A model generated the notes under the pieces. It searched no databases. It was not told where the DNA came from and saw nothing but the letters and a program-made list of their open reading frames with translations. DNA of 64,000 nucleotides, taken from contig NZ_JAASQL010000001.1 of assembly GCF_011762155.1 (NCBI RefSeq), forward strand, positions 868,001 to 932,000, read 5' to 3'. The translations under genes and the position numbers were made by a program. Positions 26,044 through 34,604 of the stretch are shown one piece after another; within the stretch, counting starts at the first letter, position 1; each line of letters begins with the position of its first letter. Source of the stretch: Wenyingzhuangia heitensis (lineage in GTDB: Bacteria; Bacteroidota; Bacteroidia; Flavobacteriales; Flavobacteriaceae).

Positions 26044-27405
26044 ATGAAAAAAAACATAGGTTTAATAACTAGTAATAAAATGTTTTTATTACTAGCTTTT
26101 TTTACGGCTGTGTTTGCATACACAAACAATGGAGAAAGATACAATAGCATAATACTTACTGTTTTTTTATTAACGGGCTTAGGAGCGTTGTATGGCTTGT
26201 TTTTATCTATAGATAAAAAAGCAATTTCTATAAATAAAACCTATTGTTTATTTCATTATTTCTTTTTTTCTTTAGCTCCAATAATTCAATTTAAAAATAG
26301 TTCAACATTTCATTTTAAGGGATATATAGAAGATGCTGCATATCTAAAATCTGGTCAAGTTGTTTTAATTTCGTTAGTTACATATTTATGGGTTTATAAA
26401 TGGTTGTACAGTATTAAAATTAAGTATTCAAACCCTTTGTCCTCTAATAATAACTCGCAAAGTTTTAAGACCATAAACCATAAAAAATTAATTGTTTTTA
26501 GTTACTTATTAGCATTTATCTCTATTGTGTTTTATTTGTACTTATTAAAGTTTAAATGGGATCTGTTAATTTATAGGCCTTTTTCTTATGATTTAAAAAA
26601 CAATACAAATCTTGGATTAGTAGGCTATTCTTTGTTACTAATAGTGAGATTAATTCCTTTTATTGTTTTAATGAATTATATTCTATTAGGATTTAAAAAA
26701 AACAAATATGCTTTTGGTTTATTAGTTTTCGTATTGTTTTCTTGTTTTCCAACAGCTTTGTCAAGAGGAATATTAGCAATTATATATATTCCTTTAGTAG
26801 TAATATATATGCCAATATTATCAAAAAAAAACTATTATATTGGAATGTACTGTTTAGGGATATTAGTTGTGTTTCCATTATTTAATATGGTTAGAGATCT
26901 AAGGACAGTTGGACTTAGGGTTAGTTATAAACTGTTTGATACAGGACATTTTGATGCTTTTCAGAATTTTACCTTGTTGTTAAGAGAGAAAATAATAACA
27001 AACGGAGAGCAATTGTTAACCAGTGTGCTTTTTTTTGTACAAGAAAATACTTGGCCTAATAAACCTCCAGGAACAGGTCATTTAATGGGAGAAAAATTAT
27101 ATTTTGAATATTTAAATATATCAATGCCTTGGATTGGTGAGGGGTATGCCAATTTTGGTTATTTTGGTGTTTTTGCTTTTATTTTTATTATAGCAATTGT
27201 AAATGTGTTTTTAGATAGGTGTAAATTAAAGAACAAGTGGATAAACTTCTATTTTTATATGTTTTTAGGTTATGAATTTTATTTATTAAGAGGTGATTTA
27301 TGGAGTGCATCTAAAATATTTGTAAGTTTTACCTTAGCTATTGTTTTGGTGTCTGTAACGAACAGTTTATGGATGAATATATCAAAAGGGAAAATAAAGG
27401 GGTAG
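26044..27405 (+). CDS. Wzy-like O-antigen/oligosaccharide repeat-unit polymerase 2
   Basis: Membrane protein of about 453 residues with some twelve segments and an extended periplasmic loop in the second half (about bases 26960-27140, including NTWPNKPPGTGHLMGEKLYF). The ATG at 26044, one base after the flippase stop, avoids the 58-base overlap that the ATG at 25987 would create. Features fit the oligosaccharide repeat-unit polymerase family. Wzy sequences diverge strongly, so the call leans on topology and position. Confidence 0.72.
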   Translation: MKKNIGLITSNKMFLLLAFFTAVFAYTNNGERYNSIILTVFLLTGLGALYGLFLSIDKKAISINKTYCLFHYFFFSLAPIIQFKNSSTFHFKGYIEDAAYLKSGQVVLISLVTYLWVYKWLYSIKIKYSNPLSSNNNSQSFKTINHKKLIVFSYLLAFISIVFYLYLLKFKWDLLIYRPFSYDLKNNTNLGLVGYSLLLIVRLIPFIVLMNYILLGFKKNKYAFGLLVFVLFSCFPTALSRGILAIIYIPLVVIYMPILSKKNYYIGMYCLGILVVFPLFNMVRDLRTVGLRVSYKLFDTGHFDAFQNFTLLLREKIITNGEQLLTSVLFFVQENTWPNKPPGTGHLMGEKLYFEYLNISMPWIGEGYANFGYFGVFAFIFIIAIVNVFLDRCKLKNKWINFYFYMFLGYEFYLLRGDLWSASKIFVSFTLAIVLVSVTNSLWMNISKGKIKG

Positions 27406-27408
27406 TAT

Positions 27409-28536
27409 ATGAGTAAACAAAAGGTAGTATTAATTGTTATAAATGTAGATTGGTTGTTTTTATTGCATCGGTTGGCAATAGCTACGGCATTAAAAAAAGA
27501 AGGTTGGAGAGTTATTGTTGCTGCTAAAAATACAGGAAAAGGAGAGGAGATAGAAAAAAAAGGTTTTGAATATATTGATATAAATATATCTCGTTCAGGA
27601 ACAAACCTTATAAAGGAATTTGTAGCTTTTTTTAATCTTTTTTTTATCTATAAAAAACTACAGCCTGATGTCGTATATCAGATAACGATGAAGCCGGTAA
27701 TATATGGATCTTTAATTTCTAGAATTCTCAATATAGCAACTATTAATGCAATAAGCGGTTTGGGATATAATTTTACAGATCAACGAAAAAGTTTAGTACA
27801 AACTTTAATGACAAAGATGATGTCATTAGGTTTTAATAAAAGAAATAATAGCTTGATTTTTGAGAACCCAGAAGATTGTTCTGAGTTAAAAAAAATAGGA
27901 ATTATTAAAAAACATAATAGAGTCACTATTATTAAAGGAATAGGGGTGAATCTAGAAGAGTTTAAGCCTTTAAAAAATACAGAATTAGAGAAAGTAATAA
28001 TATTGCTGCCCACAAGAATGTTATGGGATAAAGGAGTAAAGGAGTTTATAGAAGCTGCTATCTTATTAAAAGAAGAGTATATAAATAAAGCAAGTTTTAT
28101 TCTTTGTGGTCGGCTTGATTATCAAAATAAACAAGGAGTGCCTAAAGAATACTTAATTAAAAATCAATTTAAGGGATATTTGGAGTGGTTAGGAAATCAG
28201 ACAGATATGGTGACTCAATACCAAAGAGCAGATGTTGTTGTGTTACCTTCTTATAGAGAGGGACTACCAGTGGTGTTGATGGAAGCTTGTGCAATGGGAA
28301 AGCCTATAGTAACAACAAACGCGATAGGTTGTAAAGATTGTGTAGATGATGGTGAAAACGGTTATAAAGTCAATGTGAAATCGATACAGGAACTAGCTAA
28401 AGCAATCCGATATTTGATAGACAATCCTAAAGAAAGAGAAAAAATGGGAAAAGCATCTAGATTAAAAGCAGAAAAAGAATTTGATAGGAAATTTGTAATA
28501 GAAAAGCATTTAAAGTTATTTCATGAATTTATATAG
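27409..28536 (+). CDS. Glycosyltransferase family 4 (capsular type)
   Basis: GT-B transferase of 375 residues. It has the DWLFLLHRLAIATALKKEGW opening, then PDVVYQITMKPVIYGS and NAISGLGYNF, the pattern of the subgroup near WbpX/PglA-like enzymes. The donor domain has LLPTRMLWDKGVKEFIEAA, and the E-x7-E equivalent lies in SYREGLPVVLMEACAMGKP. Three bases separate it from the polymerase. It is the last transferase before the export genes. Confidence 0.87.
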   Translation: MSKQKVVLIVINVDWLFLLHRLAIATALKKEGWRVIVAAKNTGKGEEIEKKGFEYIDINISRSGTNLIKEFVAFFNLFFIYKKLQPDVVYQITMKPVIYGSLISRILNIATINAISGLGYNFTDQRKSLVQTLMTKMMSLGFNKRNNSLIFENPEDCSELKKIGIIKKHNRVTIIKGIGVNLEEFKPLKNTELEKVIILLPTRMLWDKGVKEFIEAAILLKEEYINKASFILCGRLDYQNKQGVPKEYLIKNQFKGYLEWLGNQTDMVTQYQRADVVVLPSYREGLPVVLMEACAMGKPIVTTNAIGCKDCVDDGENGYKVNVKSIQELAKAIRYLIDNPKEREKMGKASRLKAEKEFDRKFVIEKHLKLFHEFI

Positions 28537-28679
28537 GAGACTCCTTCAATTAATTGTTTATTAACTTTTATTTAAACAAAAACTTTGTGTTTTTAATACC
28601 TTTGATAAAAATAACAACATTCATTTAGTAATTTGTAGATTCTATAATAAACAAAGGTTAATAAGTGGGAATGAAGTTA

Positions 28680-28687
28680 TATATTTG
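28680..28687 (+). promoter_or_regulatory. Promoter -7 element very close to a start codon
   Basis: TATATTTG, exact TAnnTTTG match, ending only five bases before the ATG of the FlaA1-like gene. If used, the mRNA would be leaderless or nearly so. A second match (TACCTTTG, 28597-28604) would give a leader of about 85 bases. Confidence 0.5.
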
Positions 28688-28692
28688 TCTTT

Positions 28693-30582
28693 ATGAAAAA
28701 ATACGTAGTAGCTAAAATTAGTAAAAATATACCTAGGTCGCTAGTGCTATTGATAGATTTATCAATAGTGGCCGTTAATTTTATATTTTCTTACTTTATA
28801 TTAAATGAATTTTCTTCAGATTTAGATTTGATGAAGCCTTTTATTCAATTGCCATACGTAATTGTAATAACTTTAATAAGTTTTATCACTTTAGGGTCTT
28901 ATAAAGGAGTGATTAGACATACAGGATTAAGAGATACGATTAGCATATACTCAAGTGTGAGTTTGTTAGCTCTATTGTTATTAATCGCAAATTATATCAT
29001 TATCAAGTTTGATTATTCCCCAATATATGTATTGACAATTTCAAATATCATTGTACTGTTTTTATTAAATACAATTGCCTTAATTACAAGTAGGTTTTTG
29101 TTTAAATTTGTGTTTAAATCATTGTTGAAGAGGTCTTTAGATACGGTAAATGTGATCGTGTATGGAGCTGGTGAACTAGGTACAATTGTATATTCAACTT
29201 TAGAGAAAGAAAATACACAGAGAAGTAAAGTACGTTGTTTTATTGATGATGATCCTCGAAAAAGAGGAAATAAAATAGATAGAATTGACATACATAGCAA
29301 TGCCCATGTAGATAAAGAATATGTTGAGTCTAGAGAAATAAAGGAGGTAATTATAGCCATAAAAAACCTGTCACAAGCAAAGTTGTTGGAAATTTCGGAT
29401 AAGTTTTTAGCTATGGGTTTAAAAGTAAAAATGGTGCCACCTGTAGCGAATTGGGTAGGGAGTGATTTACAATTAAATCAAATTAAAGAAATTAATATAG
29501 AAGATTTATTAAATAGAACACCTATACAAATAGAAAATCCGTTAATAGAAAAAGAAGTAAGTGGAAAGGTGATCTTAGTTACGGGTGCAGCAGGTTCTAT
29601 AGGATCCGAAATTGTACGCCAGTTAACAAACTATAAATGCAAAGAGGTTGTTTTAGTAGATCAGGCAGAATCTTGTTTGTATGATGTGGAACAAGATTTA
29701 AAAAGAAAACAAAAAACAAATTTAACCTGTTATGTGAGTGATGTAAGGGATAAAGGAATGATGAATAAAATATTTATGACACATCAACCCAATATTGTCT
29801 TTCACGCAGCAGCCTATAAACATGTTCCTTTAATGGAAGCAAATCCATACGAAGCTGTTAAAATTAATATTGGAGGAACTAAAATTATTGCCGATTTTTC
29901 ATGTAAATACAACGTTGATAAATTTGTGATGGTGTCAACAGACAAGGCTGTTAACCCTACAAATGTAATGGGGGCAACAAAAAGAGTTGCTGAAATGTAT
30001 ATTGGTTCTAAAAATAAAATAGGGAACTGCACAAAATTTATTACGACAAGATTTGGGAATGTATTGGGTTCAAACGGTTCAGTAATTCCATTATTTAAAA
30101 GACAAATAGCAGAAGGGGGACCAATTACATTAACACACCCAGATATTACTAGGTATTTTATGACAATACCTGAGGCATGTCAGCTAGTAATTGAGGCTGG
30201 ATCTATGGGATGTGGAGGTGAGATATTTATTTTTGATATGGGTAAGTCAGTGAGAATTATGGATTTGGCGAAAAGAATGATTAAGTTGTCAGGGCTTGAG
30301 TATCCTTCAGATATAGATATTAAAATAACAGGATTACGTCCTGGGGAAAAATTATATGAAGAATTGTTAAATGACGGAGAAAATACCTTACCAACGCATC
30401 ATAACAAAATCATGATAAGCAAGTCTGAAGATTTTGACTATGAGGAAAAAATAAAGTGTATTGAGTTTTTAATCAAAGAAAATAACCCCGAAGATTTTTT
30501 AAGTGTGGTATCAAATATTAAAAAAATAGTGCCAGAATTCATATCGAATAATTCTATCTTTGAAAATCTTGATAAAAAATAA
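28693..30582 (+). CDS. Membrane-bound nucleotide-sugar 4,6-dehydratase, WbpM/CapD/FlaA1 family
   Basis: Converts UDP-GlcNAc to its 4-keto-6-deoxy form. Four N-terminal membrane segments (about residues 15-140) are followed by a CoA-binding-like Rossmann domain (VIVYGAGELG, about 155) and the catalytic SDR domain with TGAAGSIGSE (297-305). T416, M426 and K430 (STDKAVNPTNVMGATK) keep the spacing of the Thr/Met/Lys catalytic set known from WbpM and PglF. Length (629) is that of long-form enzymes. The product suits the reductase at 22351. It starts after a 156-base gap with its own promoter candidates. Confidence 0.9.
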   Translation: MKKYVVAKISKNIPRSLVLLIDLSIVAVNFIFSYFILNEFSSDLDLMKPFIQLPYVIVITLISFITLGSYKGVIRHTGLRDTISIYSSVSLLALLLLIANYIIIKFDYSPIYVLTISNIIVLFLLNTIALITSRFLFKFVFKSLLKRSLDTVNVIVYGAGELGTIVYSTLEKENTQRSKVRCFIDDDPRKRGNKIDRIDIHSNAHVDKEYVESREIKEVIIAIKNLSQAKLLEISDKFLAMGLKVKMVPPVANWVGSDLQLNQIKEINIEDLLNRTPIQIENPLIEKEVSGKVILVTGAAGSIGSEIVRQLTNYKCKEVVLVDQAESCLYDVEQDLKRKQKTNLTCYVSDVRDKGMMNKIFMTHQPNIVFHAAAYKHVPLMEANPYEAVKINIGGTKIIADFSCKYNVDKFVMVSTDKAVNPTNVMGATKRVAEMYIGSKNKIGNCTKFITTRFGNVLGSNGSVIPLFKRQIAEGGPITLTHPDITRYFMTIPEACQLVIEAGSMGCGGEIFIFDMGKSVRIMDLAKRMIKLSGLEYPSDIDIKITGLRPGEKLYEELLNDGENTLPTHHNKIMISKSEDFDYEEKIKCIEFLIKENNPEDFLSVVSNIKKIVPEFISNNSIFENLDKK

Positions 30583-30583
30583 A

Positions 30584-31366
30584 ATGAAAAAAATAAAAAA
30601 GTTAGGTGTAAGCATATTAATGTTGTTAATTGTCTCTTGTGCTTCAAGAAGAGATGTGATTTATTTACAAGATTTAAAAGAGGGAAATAATCAAGATACA
30701 GAAGTTTTTAAAAACTCCTTTAGTGCTCCAAAATTTAAAACTGATGATAGATTAACAATCAATGTTTCGTCAATAAACCCAGAGGCGGCAAGACCTTTTA
30801 ATTTATCTGTAGCGTCTTTTAATACAGGAGGAGTTCAAGCAACAAGTCAACAACAGCAACAATCTTATTTGGTAGATCAAAAAGGAGATATAAATTTTCC
30901 ACAGCTTGGAAAAATAAATGTATTAGGACAAACAAGAATAAGTCTAGAGGTTTTTCTAGAAAAAAAAATAAAACCATTTTTACCAGATGTAAAGGTCAAT
31001 GTTCAACTAGTCAATTTTAGAGTATCTATTTTAGGGGAGGTTAAGACTCCTGGTGAATATATAATCAATAGAGACAAGATATCAATTCTCCAAGTAATTG
31101 CATTGGCAGGAGACTTAACTATACATGGGAAAAGAGATGATATTAAGTTGATTAGAGAAGAACAAGGAGGAATTAAACATTACAATATTGATCTTAGATC
31201 GAAGGATGTAATAAATTCTCCTGCATATTTTTTGCAACAGAATGACATAGTATACATTTCTCCAAACAAACCACAGGTAAATGCATCTGCTAGTTCACCT
31301 ACAGCTTCATACATTATTTCAGCAACAGGATTATTGATTACAATTATTTCTCTTTTAACAAGATAA
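30584..31366 (+). CDS. wza: Wza-like polysaccharide export lipoprotein
   Basis: Outer-membrane export channel subunit. The signal peptide ends in a lipobox LIVSC with acylated C19, followed by SRRDVIYLQD. The poly-export domain (about residues 45-130, KTDDRLTINVSS) precedes an SLBB domain (about 140-230, ILGEVKTPGEY and LAGDLTIHGKRDDI). A hydrophobic C-terminal stretch (SATGLLITIISLL) probably contributes to the outer-membrane helix. The start at 30584 is one base after the dehydratase stop; an upstream ATG at 30560 would put charged residues before the signal peptide. Confidence 0.9.
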   Translation: MKKIKKLGVSILMLLIVSCASRRDVIYLQDLKEGNNQDTEVFKNSFSAPKFKTDDRLTINVSSINPEAARPFNLSVASFNTGGVQATSQQQQQSYLVDQKGDINFPQLGKINVLGQTRISLEVFLEKKIKPFLPDVKVNVQLVNFRVSILGEVKTPGEYIINRDKISILQVIALAGDLTIHGKRDDIKLIREEQGGIKHYNIDLRSKDVINSPAYFLQQNDIVYISPNKPQVNASASSPTASYIISATGLLITIISLLTR

Positions 31367-31378
31367 GACAGACAGATT

Positions 31379-33739
31379 ATGGAAAACAATTTAGGGAATA
31401 ATTATGCAAAACAAGGAGAGTCTATCAATATTAGAGCTGAGATTGAAAAATATTTAATCCATTGGAAATGGTTTTTGTTATCTGTATGTATATGTGTTGG
31501 TCTAGCTGTTTTTTACGCAAAATCAAAAGTCAATATATACAAAACAAATACAAGTGTTTTAGTAAAAGAAGAGGGAGGAGCATCAGAATTACAGGCTTTT
31601 CAAGATTTAGCATCGCTTGGTGGGGGAGTTAAAAATAATGTGTCTGATGAGGTAGAAGTTTTGAAATCCAGAACCTTGGCAAATGCTTATGTTAGAAAGT
31701 TGGAACTTAATTTCACGATGTATCAACAAAGAGGTTTGAAAAACGTAGAGTTGTTTAATAATAGGCCATTGAGTCTTAGAGTGTTGTCTGATAAAGAAAT
31801 ATTCTATCAATTAGATACAATTGTAGAGTTGACAATAATTAATGATAAAGAATTTGAATATAAAATAGAGGGAGGGGATGAATTTACGAGACTAGGTTTT
31901 GGAGAAAAAATGAATATAGGGGACTATGAGTTTTTGTTAGTACCTACTTTTCAAAAGTATAGTGATAAAAATAATAACTTTTATCAGGTAGTATTTGAAA
32001 ATAGCAACTATATAGTTGATAAATTTCAAAAAAAAGTTTCTGTAGTAGAAATGGACAATGCTAATATTATAACAGTTGAAATTGAATATCCTATAAAAGA
32101 TAAAGCAGAGTTAGTTTTAAATACCATGATAGATCTGTACAACCAGATGTCTATCGAAGATAAAAATTTGGTAGGTCAAAAAACAGATGATTTTATAACA
32201 AAAAGACTTCAAGTAATAAAGTCCGAGCTTGATGAGGTGGATAAAATGGAAGAAGTTTATAAGTCTGAAAAACAAATTACAGATATAGGGGTTCAGTCTA
32301 AGGTATTTGTAGATGCAAAATCAGAGAATGAACTAGAAGTTTTTAGTAAAGAAACAGAACTAAGAATGGTTGAGTTTATGCTCGAAGATATAGAGAAATC
32401 AAAAGAAGATTTTCAACTACTACCAACAAACATAGGAGTGAAGGATAATTTATCTCTAAATGCTTCTGTAGCTAAGTACAACGATTTGTTGTTAGAGAGA
32501 AATAGGTTGTTAAGAAATTCATCTAGTTCAAATCCAGTAGTTCAAAACTTAAATTCAGAATTACTTAATTCTAGACAAAATATTACTGCATCTTTAAAAA
32601 ATATAAAAAAACAACTTGAGATTACTATAGCTTCATTAAGTACTGTAGAGAGAAAATTTGAAGAAAGAATTTCTAGCCTACCTAAACAAGCCAGAGAATA
32701 TAGAACAATACTTAGAAGGCAGAGTATTATTGCTAATTTGTATTCTTATTTATTACAAAAGAAAGAAGAAAATGAAATATCGATGGCAGTAACACTTTCT
32801 AATGCTAAAGTAATTGATCGTGCATATAGTACAATAAACCCCGTTGCTCCTAAAAAACCAATTATTGCTTTAGTAGGTTTAATTTTAGGACTTATAATTC
32901 CTTTTGGAGTAATATATATAAGTGATTTGCTTGATACAAAATTCCATACCAAAGGAGATTTAAAAGGAGTGGTTTCTGTACCATTATTGGGAGACATTCC
33001 TTTTGACAATACAGAGGAAAAAGTAGTCATAAAAAAAGGAAGCAGGACAAGTACAGCGGAGGCTTTTAGATTGTTAAGAACCAATTTAGACTTTATGCTA
33101 ACACCTGTAGAGTCTAAATCTAAAATTATATTTGTGACTTCCACTATTTCTGGAGAAGGGAAAACGTTTGTTTCTGTAAACACAGCAGCTTCATTAGCTC
33201 TAACGGGAAAAAAAGTGTTGTTGATGGGAATGGACTTAAGAGCTCCAAAAATCACCCAATATTTAGGATTGCCGAATAGAAATGGTGTGACAAATTACAT
33301 TATAGACAAAGAGGCTGTTTTATCTGAAATGTTAATTAAACTACCTGGTTTTGATAATTTAGACTTATTAAGTTCGGGGGTAGTACCTCCAAATCCAGCA
33401 GAATTGTTGTTAAGTACTAAAATAGCTGAAATGTTTACTGAGCTGAAAAAAATGTATGATTATGTTATTGTAGATACAGCTCCTGTTAATTTAGTAACAG
33501 ATACACTAATGCTAAGTAAACATGCAGATATGTTTTTATATGTTTCTAGAGCTAATTATTTAGACAAACGTATGTTAGAAGTGCCTGAAAGATTGTATCA
33601 AGAAAAACGTTTACCAAATATGGCTATTTTGATAAATGGCTTAGATCACAGTAGAGGATACGGATACGGTTATGGAGGATATGGATATCCTGCAGAAGAA
33701 AGTCATAAAAACTTTTTTCAGAAAATATTTAAAAAATAA
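31379..33739 (+). CDS. wzc: Wzc-like polysaccharide co-polymerase and tyrosine autokinase
   Basis: Controls chain length and export with Wza. Domains: Wzz-type membrane segment (about residues 32-48), a long periplasmic coiled-coil region, a second membrane segment near 500, then a BY-kinase domain. Walker A is SGEGKT with K595, and YVIVDTAPV is Walker B. Walker A' reads LLMGMDLRAP: the second Asp (D619) is present, but Gly617 replaces the first Asp of the textbook DxD. The C-terminus has a tyrosine cluster (GYGYGYGGYGYP) for autophosphorylation. It lies 12 bases after wza and is followed by a strong terminator. Confidence 0.92.
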   Translation: MENNLGNNYAKQGESINIRAEIEKYLIHWKWFLLSVCICVGLAVFYAKSKVNIYKTNTSVLVKEEGGASELQAFQDLASLGGGVKNNVSDEVEVLKSRTLANAYVRKLELNFTMYQQRGLKNVELFNNRPLSLRVLSDKEIFYQLDTIVELTIINDKEFEYKIEGGDEFTRLGFGEKMNIGDYEFLLVPTFQKYSDKNNNFYQVVFENSNYIVDKFQKKVSVVEMDNANIITVEIEYPIKDKAELVLNTMIDLYNQMSIEDKNLVGQKTDDFITKRLQVIKSELDEVDKMEEVYKSEKQITDIGVQSKVFVDAKSENELEVFSKETELRMVEFMLEDIEKSKEDFQLLPTNIGVKDNLSLNASVAKYNDLLLERNRLLRNSSSSNPVVQNLNSELLNSRQNITASLKNIKKQLEITIASLSTVERKFEERISSLPKQAREYRTILRRQSIIANLYSYLLQKKEENEISMAVTLSNAKVIDRAYSTINPVAPKKPIIALVGLILGLIIPFGVIYISDLLDTKFHTKGDLKGVVSVPLLGDIPFDNTEEKVVIKKGSRTSTAEAFRLLRTNLDFMLTPVESKSKIIFVTSTISGEGKTFVSVNTAASLALTGKKVLLMGMDLRAPKITQYLGLPNRNGVTNYIIDKEAVLSEMLIKLPGFDNLDLLSSGVVPPNPAELLLSTKIAEMFTELKKMYDYVIVDTAPVNLVTDTLMLSKHADMFLYVSRANYLDKRMLEVPERLYQEKRLPNMAILINGLDHSRGYGYGYGGYGYPAEESHKNFFQKIFKK

Positions 33740-33744
33740 AAGTT

Positions 33745-33773
33745 AAAAACCTCATTTTCAATGAGGTTTTTTT
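33745..33773 (+). terminator. Terminator closing the polysaccharide locus
   Basis: Stem aaaaacctcat/atgaggttttt with a five-base loop and a trailing T-run, six bases after the wzc stop. Confidence 0.9.
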
Positions 33774-33809
33774 ATGTGAAAAAAAAAGATTACTTTTTTA
33801 AATAAAATG

Positions 33810-33840
33810 TTTGCTGAATTGTAAAAAGAGACTATATTTG
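33810..33840 (+). promoter_or_regulatory. tRNA-Thr promoter (TTTG-N19-TATATTTG)
   Basis: A full match to the Bacteroidota primary-sigma pattern: TTTG at 33810-33813, a 19-base spacer, and TATATTTG at 33833-33840. It ends ten bases before the tRNA. Confidence 0.8.
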
Positions 33841-33850
33841 CACCCGCAAC

Positions 33851-33924
33851 GCCGATATAGCTCAGCTGGCTAGAGCAGCTGATTTGTAATCAGCAGGTCG
33901 TAGGTTCGAGTCCTATTATCGGCT
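33851..33924 (+). tRNA. tRNA-Thr (anticodon TGT)
   Basis: Acceptor gccgata/tatcggc, D arm gctc/gagc, anticodon stem gctga/tcagc with loop tttgtaa (anticodon TGT), and T loop ttcgagt. CCA is encoded at 33925-33927. It marks the downstream edge of the polysaccharide locus. Confidence 0.95.
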
Positions 33925-33927
33925 CCA

Positions 33928-33958
33928 AAGAGACAACATTAGTTGTCTCTTTTTTTTT
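33928..33958 (+). terminator. Terminator after tRNA-Thr
   Basis: Ten-base-pair stem aagagacaac/gttgtctctt, loop atta, then a run of T. Confidence 0.9.
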
Positions 33959-34058
33959 GTCTTATGTTTAGCTTAGTAAGAATTGTCAGTTTTAGTAAAC
34001 TCTAAAAAGTATCCAAAGACTTTAGTATTGATTTCAATTTTAAAAAAGAATAATTACA

Positions 34059-34113
34059 ATGTCACTTCGAGTGACTTTCTGAAATAAAATGCAAGAAATT
34101 TGTATTGAGAAGT
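34059..34113 (+). repeat. Intergenic cttcgagtg...gagaagt element, copy 1
   Basis: Begins atgtcacttcgagtgac and ends tgtattgagaagt. It shares nearly all bases with 34271-34325. The ends are inversely related (acttc at the start, gaagt at the end), so it could fold. Similar cttcgagtg elements are, from memory, common between flavobacterial genes. Confidence 0.8.
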
Positions 34114-34156
34114 CATGCTTTAGATAGAATAGTTTTTTAAAAAGACATTAATTTCA

Positions 34157-34219
34157 ACATCACTTTTGTGAGTTCTTAAAAAAACACAAGAAATCCCATA
34201 GCTTCGGCAGTATCTAGAA
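34157..34219 (+). repeat. Decayed copy of the intergenic element
   Basis: catcacttttgtgag ... acaagaaatccc ... tctagaag aligns loosely with the flanking copies, with substitutions and an insertion (cccatagcttcggcagta). Confidence 0.45.
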
Positions 34220-34270
34220 GTTGTAACTTTGCACAGAGTAATTTGTTGTTTTCAAAGTCCATTAACTTTA

Positions 34271-34325
34271 ATGTCACTTCGAGTGAATTTCTGAAATAAA
34301 ATGTAAGAAATTTGTATCGAGAAGT
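34271..34325 (+). repeat. Intergenic cttcgagtg...gagaagt element, copy 2
   Basis: Begins atgtcacttcgagtgaa and ends tttgtatcgagaagt. It differs from copy 1 at only a few positions, and both lie in the same orientation 212 bases apart. Confidence 0.8.
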
Positions 34326-34418
34326 TGTTTTAGTAGCCATCATCTTTTTTTAATTTGTAAAGTCAGGTAGGGTTTCTGTGGGGCTAAGCTGTCTAATTAA
34401 TCTTTTTTTAAATAATAC

Positions 34419-34448
34419 TTGCGATTATAGATATAATTTATACATTTG
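34419..34448 (+). promoter_or_regulatory. Promoter of the Phe/Tyr operon (TTG-N19-TACATTTG)
   Basis: TTG at 34419-34421, a 19-base spacer, and TACATTTG at 34441-34448 match the Bacteroidota consensus. Transcription would start near 34454, about ten bases before the leader-peptide ATG. Confidence 0.8.
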
Positions 34449-34465
34449 CTGTATCAATAAGAATT

Positions 34466-34540
34466 ATGAATTTATTTAACACTTACGGATTTTATTATTT
34501 TTTCTTTTTTACAAAAGAAGAGAGACTTTTCGTGTGTTAA
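34466..34540 (+). CDS. pheL: Phe/Tyr-rich leader peptide of the aromatic operon attenuator
   Basis: A 24-codon reading frame, ATG to TAA, with ten aromatic codons. Phe is at 4, 9, 12-15 and 22, and Tyr at 7, 10 and 11; codons 9-15 (34490-34510) are seven aromatic codons in a row. It sits about ten bases after the inferred transcription start and 64 bases before the prephenate dehydratase gene, with an intrinsic terminator between. By analogy with the enterobacterial pheL, ribosome stalling here when Phe- or Tyr-tRNA is scarce should favour antitermination. The composition, position and RNA arrangement together make chance very unlikely. The symbol is by analogy only. Confidence 0.9.
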   Translation: MNLFNTYGFYYFFFFTKEERLFVC

Positions 34541-34592
34541 TAATATATAAATAGCATTGCAAAAAGTCTCGATATATCGAGGCTTTTTTTTT
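34513..34592 (+). promoter_or_regulatory. Transcription attenuator: antiterminator and terminator
   Basis: The terminator stem is 34565-34573 (agtctcgat) with 34576-34584 (atcgaggct), followed by nine T to 34592. The competing segment gagactttt (34522-34530, inside the leader peptide) is a perfect nine-base complement of aaaagtctc (34562-34570), the upstream arm of the terminator. A five-base-pair protector stem, aaaag (34513-34517) with ctttt (34526-34530), would sequester the antiterminator when no ribosome stalls. A ribosome stalled on codons 9-15 would cover the aaaag arm and free the antiterminator. Folding is inferred by hand. Confidence 0.88.
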
Positions 34593-34604
34593 GCCATAGA
34601 AATT

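Larger units (their letters stand above)
33959..34418 (+). other. Gene-free stretch with dispersed repeats
   Basis: About 460 bases without a convincing gene between the tRNA-Thr terminator and the Phe/Tyr operon promoter. It holds two good copies and one decayed copy of a roughly 55-base intergenic element (entered separately). I see nothing else I can support. Confidence 0.7.

Noticed and set aside
33959-34418. Small genes in the gene-free stretch
   Set aside because: Only short frames without family resemblance, overlapping the intergenic repeats.
34557-34604. Upstream TTG start for prephenate dehydratase
   Set aside because: The extra codons are the attenuator terminator hairpin; the ATG at 34605 fits the family start.
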